Origin: Nitrospirota bacterium
GTDB taxonomy: Bacteria; Patescibacteriota; Gracilibacteria; UBA1369; LOWO2-01-FULL-3
Direction: 5' to 3'
Assembly (NCBI GenBank): GCA_030598325.1
Contig: JAUVQE010000003.1
Coordinates: 1-34,904, forward strand
Length of the DNA: 34,904 nucleotides
Each line of letters opens with the position of its first letter. Within the stretch, counting starts at the first letter, position 1. The notes beneath the pieces are model-generated. The model saw only the letters and a list, made by a program, of their open reading frames with translations, was not told the origin of the DNA and ran no database searches. This document shows, piece by piece, positions 14,620 through 21,381 of this stretch. The position numbers and the translations under genes were made by a program.

Positions 14620-15636
14620 CTAATACTGGACAACCACTTTGTCCCCGACCTCAGTAAAGCCAAATAGCCATACAGCATTATCATCCCCGATCCTGATACA
14701 GCCATGGCTTACAGGGATGCCTAAATGACTCACAGCCTCCGTCCAGAACCAACCACCATCATTTCCCAGGCTGGGGAGGGCGTGCATCCCGTACCCGCCG
14801 GCTCTAAACATCTGAAAATAAGGCATTATATAGTGTGGAGATTTCGAACCAACGCGAAGTTCCTGCTTCAAACTGATATAGGTCGTTCCAACAGGAGTAG
14901 GAGTAGCCGAAGCACCCGTACTTACCCGAAATTCTCTTATTACGTCCTCACCCAGTTTTACATACATCATCTGTTCGGAAAGATCGACTAAAACAGACCT
15001 TTCCCCATCCAGATTCATATCCATCACGGAACCACTGTCAAAAGCATAAGACAATCTTTTTCTCAAATTCTCAGAACTTTCATCAACATCTCCAACCATA
15101 ATTTCAAAGGAAAACTGCGCGTCATCAATCCACTGAATGCCACTAAGAATAGGAGTAAAATACTCTTTTATTACATCAGGCTCATCCGGAGCTTCCGACC
15201 AAAAAGTAAAAGAAGCAATTTGTCCCGGATCAATTCTCAGCTGATCCATGCCAATTCTGTTCGAGTCTTCCCAGTTTGTTTCCTCGACACCTAAAAGTTC
15301 GGGTGAATAAAAAATACTGTCCCGATCTCGTTCCTTATCGGTTCCCAAATGCATTTCCGGCCCCAGACACTCACTTTCAGCGGAAAACCAGGGCATATTA
15401 CCGGTATTTTTAATAAAAACCTTAACCCGGAAAATTTCTCCCGGTTCAATTTTAAGTTTTCTTCTGACAGCCACAACTTCAGCATCATAAGATTCACCTT
15501 CTTCGGGAAAATTAAACCCGCACACCTCTCTCTCGCCGCTTTCCATATCATCCGCAAAAGCAACAGAACAGCTGATCACGCTAGCGAAAATGACCAAAAC
15601 AATCGGAAATAATCTGAATAATCTACTGAAACGCAT
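14620..15636 (-). CDS. L,D-transpeptidase with an FW (four-tryptophan) domain
   Basis: This 338-residue exported enzyme forms 3-3 cross-links in peptidoglycan or attaches proteins to it. The N-terminus is a signal peptide: residues 1-28 with cleavage likely after AFA28; a lipobox-like VISC ending at Cys23 is an alternative. Residues 55-182 contain EPGEIFRVKVFIKNTGNMPW and four tryptophans (W83, W122, W146, W169), the pattern of the NBR1/FW Ig-like domain. The YkuD catalytic domain covers about 212-338 and ends with SHGCIRI, where Cys313 is the nucleophile and His311 and His285 are conserved. It starts VLVDLSEQMMYVKLGED, the usual opening of the fold. It has its own strong promoter at 15672-15700. 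The role of the FW domain in bacteria is not established. Confidence 0.92.
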   Translation of the reverse strand: MRFSRLFRLFPIVLVIFASVISCSVAFADDMESGEREVCGFNFPEEGESYDAEVVAVRRKLKIEPGEIFRVKVFIKNTGNMPWFSAESECLGPEMHLGTDKERDRDSIFYSPELLGVEETNWEDSNRIGMDQLRIDPGQIASFTFWSEAPDEPDVIKEYFTPILSGIQWIDDAQFSFEIMVGDVDESSENLRKRLSYAFDSGSVMDMNLDGERSVLVDLSEQMMYVKLGEDVIREFRVSTGASATPTPVGTTYISLKQELRVGSKSPHYIMPYFQMFRAGGYGMHALPSLGNDGGWFWTEAVSHLGIPVSHGCIRIGDDNAVWLFGFTEVGDKVVVQY

Positions 15637-15671
15637 AATTTTTATTTTTATTTTTATCCAATTCTCATATG

Positions 15672-15700
15672 ATTATACCACAAAAAGACAGTAAATTCAA
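15672..15700 (-). promoter_or_regulatory. Promoter of the L,D-transpeptidase gene
   Basis: On the minus strand TTGAAT (15700-15695) and TATAAT (15677-15672) are 17 bases apart, with TGG giving an extended -10. The leader is about 30 bases and consists mainly of repeated ATTTTT/AAAATA-type sequence with no Shine-Dalgarno sequence. Confidence 0.75.
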
Positions 15701-15716
15701 GCACGGAAGACCACTA

Positions 15717-16475
15717 TCAAAACCTTCCAAAATAGTTTACAACAAAACGCTTACTTCCAGGATTCATATATAAAGCAACGGTTTGATTGTTAGGCAGGGC
15801 AAGCCCAATTGTTCCTTCAACACTTTTTAAACTCAAACTATCCGGTTTATTTGGATTATCAAGAGTCACATCGGCAAATAATTTAACTTTTGGAGAAAGA
15901 AGCGCTAAAAACTTAATTCTTGCAGCCATTGCTGTTTTATCAGGAGTTTTTGCGAATTGTCCCAAAAATGCAATTCTCAAATTTCCTTTTTGAAGGGTAT
16001 AACCAAAATACATCTTTTTTTTCTCCTTTTGTTGATAACCCTCTAAGCCCAAAACAGCACCTAATACATTCGCTTCCAGCTTTAATTTATAAAGCTTGGC
16101 ACTCGTTTTTTGTGGCTCAAGCAACATTTCTTGCTGAAATTTTAATTTAAGTATTTTCCCAAGCTTCACTTTAAAAGCTCTTTTCAGCATAAAAGCGTAT
16201 TCCCCTCGCATCTCTAATTTGACTGCAACCGCAATTTTTAATCTCAATTTACGGGGAGTATGGCTTTTAGTAAGAGTATCAACTTCTTCATTATTCCCAC
16301 CAACTCTTCTCAATGCATTTTTTCGTCTGGTTGCATTATTATCTAACCTTTTCTCTCTCTCCTTTATTTGGAGATCATGCTGATCTTGCGATTCCAGCTT
16401 ATTAACAACAACAGCCACTTTTGGTTTACGCTTGGGTTTAACTTTGGGCTTATCTTTTCTTGCTTCTAGTCCCAT
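15717..16475 (-). CDS. Unknown beta-rich protein in the nrdR operon
   Basis: I do not recognise this 252-residue protein. Residues 1-70 are very basic and likely unfolded, with a KPKVKPKRKPKV run. From residue 74 the sequence alternates hydrophobic and polar residues in strands of 8-12 split by short turns (TPDKT, SPKVK, DNPNKPDS, LPNNQ, NPGSKR). It ends in KRFVVNYFGRF, so the last residue is Phe. This meander and an aromatic C-terminus recall outer-membrane barrels, but there is no signal peptide, and CPR bacteria are not known to have an outer membrane. A cytoplasmic lipid-binding or nucleic-acid-binding beta protein is as likely. It follows the 106-residue gene by one base (TAATATG junction), so it belongs to the dgt-nrdR operon. 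The stop is TGA. Confidence 0.7.
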   Translation of the reverse strand: MGLEARKDKPKVKPKRKPKVAVVVNKLESQDQHDLQIKEREKRLDNNATRRKNALRRVGGNNEEVDTLTKSHTPRKLRLKIAVAVKLEMRGEYAFMLKRAFKVKLGKILKLKFQQEMLLEPQKTSAKLYKLKLEANVLGAVLGLEGYQQKEKKKMYFGYTLQKGNLRIAFLGQFAKTPDKTAMAARIKFLALLSPKVKLFADVTLDNPNKPDSLSLKSVEGTIGLALPNNQTVALYMNPGSKRFVVNYFGRF

Positions 16476-16476
16476 A

Positions 16477-16797
16477 TTATAAATCTTTTAATAATTGATC
16501 AGCTTTTTTAGAGTCTTCTTTTGCCCCCCTATTTTCAATTTTTCCGACAACTCTTCGATAATCCTTATCAATTTCTTCATTACTTTTATCAATATATTTA
16601 TCAAAAATACTTAAAGATACTTCATCGTCTTTTCTTAATTCCTCCCACTTTTCCTCTTCCCATTCAAGAACTTCAATTGCCTTATCGACTTCATCGTCAC
16701 TCAATCCGGCAACCTTATCGATACACAGTTTTTTCTCATTATCCTCAAGAGAATAAGAATCGTTAATTAATTCTTTTAATTTTTCCCGTTTATTCAT
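16477..16797 (-). CDS. Small charged helical protein, unknown
   Basis: This 106-residue protein is highly charged and predicted helical throughout, with phrases such as LSDDEVDKAIEVLEWEEEKWEELRKDDE. There is no signal peptide, Cys cluster or membrane segment; one Cys lies at residue 25. I do not recognise the family. It starts 2 bases after the nrdR stop and ends 1 base before the next ATG, so it is firmly inside the dgt-nrdR operon. A regulatory or partner protein for its unknown neighbour is possible; nothing in the sequence proves it. Confidence 0.65.
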   Translation of the reverse strand: MNKREKLKELINDSYSLEDNEKKLCIDKVAGLSDDEVDKAIEVLEWEEEKWEELRKDDEVSLSIFDKYIDKSNEEIDKDYRRVVGKIENRGAKEDSKKADQLLKDL

Positions 16798-16799
16798 AG

Positions 16800-17252
16800 T
16801 TAACTTTTATTTGCCAACTTTTGTAATTCTTTCTTAAAGGTATCAATATCCCTGAATTGTCTGTAAACAGAAGCAAAACGAATATAAGCGACCTCATCCA
16901 GACTTTTCAAAGCTTCCATAATTCCTTCCCCGATAGCTTTACTTGGAACTTCTTTCCCCATTCCGGACCATTTTTCTTCCAACTCATTTATAAACTTTGT
17001 GACTTGTTCTTCCGTAACTTTTCGTTTTTCACAAGCTTTCCAGATACCTTTTTCAACCTTCTCACGATCATAACTTTCCCGGGCCCCGTCTTTTTTTACC
17101 ACTAAAAACTTTGTAATTTCGGGCCTCTCAAAAGTGGTAAACCTGTGCTTACAATCCTCACACTCACGACGTCTCCTCACAGCCTTGTGACTATCAGTTT
17201 CTCTGGAATCCAGCACACGAGTATCGTTCTTTTTACATTTAGGACAAATCAT
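16800..17252 (-). CDS. nrdR: Transcriptional repressor NrdR
   Basis: This 150-residue protein is a complete NrdR, the ATP/dATP-sensing repressor of ribonucleotide reductase genes. The N-terminal zinc ribbon is CPKCKKNDTRVLDSR with the second pair CEDCKHRF, followed by the conserved FTTFERPE. The ATP-cone occupies about 48-138 and opens with LVVKKDGARESYDREKVEKG. It follows the dGTPase gene by 12 bases, and two unknown genes follow it. No ribonucleotide reductase gene is in the window, so its target is elsewhere. Pairing with a dNTP-hydrolysing enzyme supports joint control of the dNTP pool. Confidence 0.96.
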   Translation of the reverse strand: MICPKCKKNDTRVLDSRETDSHKAVRRRRECEDCKHRFTTFERPEITKFLVVKKDGARESYDREKVEKGIWKACEKRKVTEEQVTKFINELEEKWSGMGKEVPSKAIGEGIMEALKSLDEVAYIRFASVYRQFRDIDTFKKELQKLANKS

Positions 17253-17264
17253 ATAAACAATTTA

Positions 17265-18380
17265 TCAAATCTTCTTGAATTCCGCCACCAAATATCCATC
17301 TGTCATTCCTGCGATATAATCCTTTACGGCCACAACAAAATCTTCATCGCCGACAATTCCGGGAAATTTAGAAGGATTTTTCATATAAAACTTAAATAAC
17401 TTTGAAATTTTCTGCTCCCCGGCCTTAACAAAATCATAAACCTTCGGATTCATATAAAAATTATCATACAAAAACTTGCGAAGAACGCCGGTCATCTTGT
17501 CCATTTCAGGGCTGAAATGAGCAAGAACGCCTTTATGTTGAACAACATCCTCAAGAGTTTTAATTTCAGAATTCTTAATGTTCGCCTCGGTCTGAGCGCA
17601 AAAATTTTCAATCATCAATGAAATTATCGTGCTGATTCCGCGGGAAACTTTTACCTCTTCGGATAAATCTTTGCCGTATCTTTTACCAACATCGCTCATC
17701 GCCATTTTCCAGATATCAAACTCAGCAAGCTTTTTAATATTAATCAGCCCGGACCGGAATCCGTCATCAATATCATGATTGGTATACGCAATTTCATCAG
17801 CAATATTAACAACCTGCGCCTCCAAATGCGCAGAAGTTTCAAATTTCTTTTCAGCCTGATCCCAGGAAGTCTGATGCTTAATGAGTCCGTCCAAAACTTC
17901 AAAACTCAAATTCAAACCGTCAAAATTGGGATAAGTCTTCTCCAAAACTTCAACAACCCTCCTGGATTGTTCGTTATGTTCAAAATGCATTCCATGTTCC
18001 TGCATAAGCTTATTAAGCATTTCCTCCCCGCCATGCCCAAACGGTGGATGCCCCAAATCATGCGCCAAAGCTATCGCCTCACACAAATCCTCGTTCAATC
18101 TTAGCCTGCGCGCAATATCACGGCTTATCTGGGCGACCTCAAGAGTGTGGGTTAGTCTGGTTCTGTAATGATCCCCGCTACCGGCGATAAAAACCTGAGT
18201 TTTTTCGTTCAGTCGGCGAAAGGCTTTGCTATGGATAATTCTGTCCTTATCTCTCTGAAAACACATACGTCCATCGTTAGCTTCCCTAGATTTTCGCCCA
18301 ATACTTTCCCCGCTTTTTATAGAATAAGGCGCGAGCCATTTTTTCTCTTTTTCCTCTAATTCTTCACGTGTTAGAGCCAT
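17265..18380 (-). CDS. dgt: dGTPase-like dNTP triphosphohydrolase
   Basis: This 371-residue HD-domain enzyme removes triphosphate from dNTPs. The metal ligands are all visible: His78 (RTRLTHTLEV), His107-Asp108 (ALAHDLGHPPFGHGGE) and Asp195 (IADEIAYTNHD). The N-terminal phrase GRMCFQRDKDRIIHSKAFRRLNEKTQVF is the usual family opening. Length and the lack of the E. coli Dgt insertions place it with the shorter deoxyguanosinetriphosphate triphosphohydrolase-like group, which often needs dNTP activators. It is the first gene of the operon dgt-nrdR-unknown-unknown. Its promoter must lie in the 63-base gap shared with the divergent gene at 18444; a possible TTGTTT-16-TATCAT is present there on the minus strand. 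Confidence 0.94.
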   Translation of the reverse strand: MALTREELEEKEKKWLAPYSIKSGESIGRKSREANDGRMCFQRDKDRIIHSKAFRRLNEKTQVFIAGSGDHYRTRLTHTLEVAQISRDIARRLRLNEDLCEAIALAHDLGHPPFGHGGEEMLNKLMQEHGMHFEHNEQSRRVVEVLEKTYPNFDGLNLSFEVLDGLIKHQTSWDQAEKKFETSAHLEAQVVNIADEIAYTNHDIDDGFRSGLINIKKLAEFDIWKMAMSDVGKRYGKDLSEEVKVSRGISTIISLMIENFCAQTEANIKNSEIKTLEDVVQHKGVLAHFSPEMDKMTGVLRKFLYDNFYMNPKVYDFVKAGEQKISKLFKFYMKNPSKFPGIVGDEDFVVAVKDYIAGMTDGYLVAEFKKI

Positions 18381-18387
18381 AGGACAG

Positions 18388-18416
18388 TTGAAGTTAAAGC
18401 GACTATATGATATACT
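18388..18416 (+). promoter_or_regulatory. Promoter of the 122-residue protein gene
   Basis: TTGAAG (18388-18393) and TATACT (18411-18416) are 17 bases apart, with TGA at 18408-18410 as an extended -10. The leader is about 21 bases and A-rich without a Shine-Dalgarno sequence. The -10 region overlaps the likely divergent dgt promoter. Confidence 0.65.
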
Positions 18417-18443
18417 ATATTAATCTAAAAACAAAAAAACATA

Positions 18444-18812
18444 GTGAAAAACGCACCAAGTCAGAAATCAAATCTTTCAGAAACAGCAAAGGAAGTAAAT
18501 CCATTGCTTATAAAAACGTACAAGGAATTAAGAGATGAAGTAATCGGAGAAAGAAAAGAATATTATAATGAAATGGAGGAGGAATATGGAAAAATAGAAC
18601 CAATTCCCGAAGCGTTGAGACAGGAAAATATGGTGAATCTGGCCAATAAAATAATTCGCGCAGAAGCAACGGAAGAAGAAAAAGTCGATTTTAGAATTCG
18701 TCTGGCGAGAGTAAAAAGTAAAGTTTTTTCAGATCCAGAATTGGATAATGACAAGAAAAAAACAATTGTAGACAATTTTGTCAGAAAATTACAGGACGTT
18801 GTGACCGGATAA
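18444..18812 (+). CDS. Small helical protein, unknown
   Basis: This 122-residue protein begins at GTG, 28 bases after a good -10 box. It is charged and predicted to be all-helical, with a Ser/Asn-rich start and then KTYKELRDEVIGERKEYYNEMEEEYG and a second helical half ending in KKKTIVDNFVRKLQDVVTG. It has no Cys, membrane segment or signal peptide. I do not recognise it. A hairpin with a T-run follows it at 18839-18869. The opposite-strand frame over it has no supporting signals. It may be co-transcribed by read-through with the recombinase downstream. Confidence 0.65.
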   Translation: MKNAPSQKSNLSETAKEVNPLLIKTYKELRDEVIGERKEYYNEMEEEYGKIEPIPEALRQENMVNLANKIIRAEATEEEKVDFRIRLARVKSKVFSDPELDNDKKKTIVDNFVRKLQDVVTG

Positions 18813-18838
18813 AACGTATAAAACAAAAAGAATTTATG

Positions 18839-18869
18839 ATAGCCTTGTAGCAGATATAAGGCTATTTTT
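18839..18869 (+). terminator. Terminator-like hairpin touching the xer start codon
   Basis: ATAGCCTT (18839-18846) pairs perfectly with AAGGCTAT (18858-18865) around an 11-base loop and is followed by four T (18866-18869). The recombinase ATG starts at the next base. It can end the upstream transcript or control entry into the recombinase gene. Confidence 0.6.
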
Positions 18870-19763
18870 ATGAAAATGGATTCCCTCATTCAGGATTTTC
18901 TGGAGTATTGCGAGGTTGCGCAGAACAAATCTGAAAGAACGATAGATAATTACAAAAGATATCTTGGAAGGTTTCAGGAATTTTTGGAAAAAAACATTAG
19001 TCCGTCACAAATTACATTAAAAATCATACAAAACTACAGACTTTACCTAAAACGCCAAGATCTAGGGCAAAAAACTCAAAACTATCATCTGATTTCGCTT
19101 CGCGCATTTCTGAAATACCTTTCAAAAAACGATATTAAAGCGCTCGCTCCGGAAAAAATAGAACTCAGCAAAACAGCGGAAAGAACAGTAGAAGTGCTTT
19201 CTCACGAAGAACTAAAAAGATTATTTTCAGCGATCGATCGCACTTCATCCGCCGGCTATCGCGACGCCGCAATCCTCGAAACACTCTATTCGACAGGCCT
19301 CCGTGTTTCCGAACTTGCCTCTCTAAATCGTGACCAGGTCGATATAAAAAGAAGAGAATTCATGGTCCGGGGAAAAGGCAAAAAGCCACGAATTGTTTTT
19401 TTATCAAAAAAAGCGGCCGAAATTATCCGGTCCTACATGAAAACTCGCGACGACAACTTCAACCCACTCTTTATTAACAGCGGAAAAGGTCAGTCGTCAG
19501 ATATCCTGGACTCAGAAGCCAGGCGCCTCTCCACTGTCTCCATCGAAAAAATCGTCCGAAAGTACGCCCTAAAAGCCGGCATCATCAAAAAAGTAACTCC
19601 ACACACCCTCCGTCACAGCTACGCGACCGAACTCCTGATAAACGGCGCTGACATTCGCTCCGTCCAGGAAATGCTCGGCCACAGTTCAATCACAACCACC
19701 CAAATCTACACCCACGTCACAAACAAAAAGCTCAAAGAGATTCACGATAAGTATCATCGATAA
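18870..19763 (+). CDS. xerC: Tyrosine recombinase XerC/XerD
   Basis: This 297-residue protein is a Xer-type recombinase that resolves chromosome dimers. The N-terminal SAM-like DNA-binding domain spans about 5-90. The catalytic residues are all present: Arg145 (STGLRVSELA), Lys169 (RGKGKK), His245 and Arg248 (HTLRHSY), His271 (LGHSS) and Tyr280 (TTQIYTH). The length is that of housekeeping XerC/D, and no integrase extensions or flanking att-like repeats are seen, so it is not a phage integrase. The sequence does not show whether it is closer to XerC or XerD; a single Xer may serve here. The ATG at 18870 abuts a terminator hairpin; a second Met codon at 18876 is an alternative start. It ends 2 bases before the convergent regulator gene. 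Confidence 0.93.
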   Translation: MKMDSLIQDFLEYCEVAQNKSERTIDNYKRYLGRFQEFLEKNISPSQITLKIIQNYRLYLKRQDLGQKTQNYHLISLRAFLKYLSKNDIKALAPEKIELSKTAERTVEVLSHEELKRLFSAIDRTSSAGYRDAAILETLYSTGLRVSELASLNRDQVDIKRREFMVRGKGKKPRIVFLSKKAAEIIRSYMKTRDDNFNPLFINSGKGQSSDILDSEARRLSTVSIEKIVRKYALKAGIIKKVTPHTLRHSYATELLINGADIRSVQEMLGHSSITTTQIYTHVTNKKLKEIHDKYHR

Positions 19764-19765
19764 TC

Positions 19766-20524
19766 CTACTTCGCCACAAAACTGGTAGCTCCCAACCACG
19801 CCAAATCAAATATCGCCCTGTTCGTCTCAGCATTATTCGCGCTCTCTATAATCACCCCCATCATCTCATTCCGATCAAAAGAAAGCGTCGAAACCTTATT
19901 ATCATAGATATATTGGGCATTTTTGAACGCAAATTGCTTCGGGTTTACCGCAAAAATCTTAAGTAAATTATTTTCCGCAAGACCAATCAGGTTATTTTCA
20001 AAATATTTTTCATGAAATTCATCATTCGGACATAAAAATCTATGATTTTTCCCTTTCTTCAGCGCTTCCTCATTGTAATTCTCCAAAAAATCGGGATAAA
20101 GCTCGGAAACATACTTAAAGTTAACAAAACCCACAATTTCCCCTTTACATTCCAGCATATCGTCAAAAATCTCTCCTACTCGGGATTTCCCCTCCAAAAA
20201 ACGAACATTTGGCTTAAAACGGCGCGTATTCTGAAGATTAACAAGCTCAGGTACAAGTCTTTTCGCCACCCTGTAGTTATCCTCAGCGCCCTCAAGAATA
20301 GTCGCAGGATCCACGGGAATATAGAAAAGAACCCCATTTTTCTTTGTTTTCCGCAAAAACCCCTTCTTTTCAAGGTTTTCAAGAGTGTTATACGTGGTAA
20401 CTCTGTGAGAACCAGCCTTCTTTGCGATAGTTCCGGCACCTCCGCCACCGATTCCAAGAAGTACGGTATACACATTTGCCTCTTCCCGGGAAAAACCTAA
20501 TTTGTTAAGCTCACTTTTGACCAT
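19766..20524 (-). CDS. TrmB-family transcriptional regulator
   Basis: This 252-residue protein opens with a winged helix of the TrmB type (residues 1-70: LNKLGFSREEANVYTVLL, then HRVTTYNTLENLEKKGFL as the recognition helix region and a wing). The remaining 180 residues resemble the sensor part of TrmB-like proteins (PNVRFLEGKSRVGEIFDDML and a phospholipase-D-like fold with FDRNEMMGVIIES near the end). TrmB proteins repress or activate sugar and other transport genes; here the ligand is unknown. I took the ATG at 20524; an in-frame TTG 39 bases upstream would lie at the predicted transcription start and is unlikely. It is divergent from ftsE across about 180 bases. Confidence 0.85.
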   Translation of the reverse strand: MVKSELNKLGFSREEANVYTVLLGIGGGGAGTIAKKAGSHRVTTYNTLENLEKKGFLRKTKKNGVLFYIPVDPATILEGAEDNYRVAKRLVPELVNLQNTRRFKPNVRFLEGKSRVGEIFDDMLECKGEIVGFVNFKYVSELYPDFLENYNEEALKKGKNHRFLCPNDEFHEKYFENNLIGLAENNLLKIFAVNPKQFAFKNAQYIYDNKVSTLSFDRNEMMGVIIESANNAETNRAIFDLAWLGATSFVAK

Positions 20525-20568
20525 CCGATTATGGGTTTGTAATAAACTGTAGACGACTATCAACAGAT

Positions 20569-20597
20569 ATTATATGGTGCTAAACCCTATTTTTAAA
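20569..20597 (-). promoter_or_regulatory. Promoter of the TrmB-like gene
   Basis: On the minus strand TATAAT (20574-20569) is a perfect -10; TTTAAA (20597-20592), 17 bases upstream, is a weak -35. Transcription would start near 20562, giving a leader of about 38 bases to the ATG at 20524. Confidence 0.5.
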
Positions 20598-20686
20598 GCG
20601 AAAATCCGAAATTTTGCCATTTTCCCGTTTGCAAAATGTAGATTTGTTTTATTGTGGAAATATGACTATCCAATTACTCCGTAAGT

Positions 20687-20695
20687 TGTTATAAT
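20687..20695 (+). promoter_or_regulatory. Extended -10 promoter of ftsE, leaderless mRNA
   Basis: TGT followed by TATAAT (20690-20695) forms a consensus extended -10. No good -35 is seen. The start point expected 6-7 bases later coincides with the ftsE ATG at 20702, so the mRNA should have no leader. Confidence 0.65.
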
Positions 20696-20701
20696 CGACA
20701 T

Positions 20702-21376
20702 ATGATCACCGTTGAAAAAGTCACAAAAGTATATGGGAAAAAAAGAGTACTGGATGATGTCTCCTTCGAAATAAAGGGAGGCGAATTTGTTTCTATAGTG
20801 GGAACTTCAGGAGCGGGAAAAACCACACTGATTCACGCAATGATTGGAGCGGAAGAAGTCGAAAAGGGAAGGATAAATATAGATCGGTACAATGTAACCG
20901 GGCTTTCAAAGTCAAAGATTCAGGAATACAGAAGAAAGATCGGAATAATTTTTCAGGATTACAAACTTTTGCCAAAAAAGACGGTTTTTGAAAATGTTGC
21001 ATTCGCGCTTGAAGTAGCGGGATACGGAAAAAGCTTCATTCAAAGACGAACGGCGGATGTGTTGAAACTTGTAGGACTGGAAGAACAGCGCAACCATTTC
21101 CCAAAACAATTATCAGGAGGGGAAAGACAAAGAACGGCAATAGCAAGAGCTCTGGTCCATGCGCCGGAACTTCTGATCGCGGATGAACCAACAGGAAATC
21201 TCGACCCGGAAAATGCAATCGCGCTCGCAAAATTATTTCTAAAAATAAACAAACACGGGACTACAGTAATAGTCGCGACTCACAACAAGGACATAGTTAG
21301 CGAATTCAACAAAAGAGTCATCACGCTAGACAAAGGGCGGCTGGTAAGCGACAAAGAGCACTCAACTTATAATTAA
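20702..21376 (+). CDS. ftsE: Cell division ABC ATPase FtsE
   Basis: This 224-residue ABC ATPase matches FtsE best, through IGIIFQDYKLLPKKTVFENVAFALEV after Walker A. Walker A is GTSGAGKTT near residues 34-42, the signature is LSGGERQRTAIARAL, and Walker B is LLIADEPTGNLDP with a His switch at ATHN. FtsE with FtsX spans the membrane and controls peptidoglycan hydrolases at division. The usual partner gene ftsX is not next to it; purM follows after 5 bases. FtsX may lie elsewhere, or the protein could serve another MacB/LolD-like permease. The predicted mRNA is leaderless. Confidence 0.88.
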   Translation: MITVEKVTKVYGKKRVLDDVSFEIKGGEFVSIVGTSGAGKTTLIHAMIGAEEVEKGRINIDRYNVTGLSKSKIQEYRRKIGIIFQDYKLLPKKTVFENVAFALEVAGYGKSFIQRRTADVLKLVGLEEQRNHFPKQLSGGERQRTAIARALVHAPELLIADEPTGNLDPENAIALAKLFLKINKHGTTVIVATHNKDIVSEFNKRVITLDKGRLVSDKEHSTYN

Positions 21377-21381
21377 CAATC

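Noticed and set aside
18400-18422. NrdR box upstream of dgt
   Set aside because: Two CTATAT copies are present, which resemble half of an NrdR box, but the flanking palindromic bases are missing and the sequence is explained by overlapping -10 boxes.
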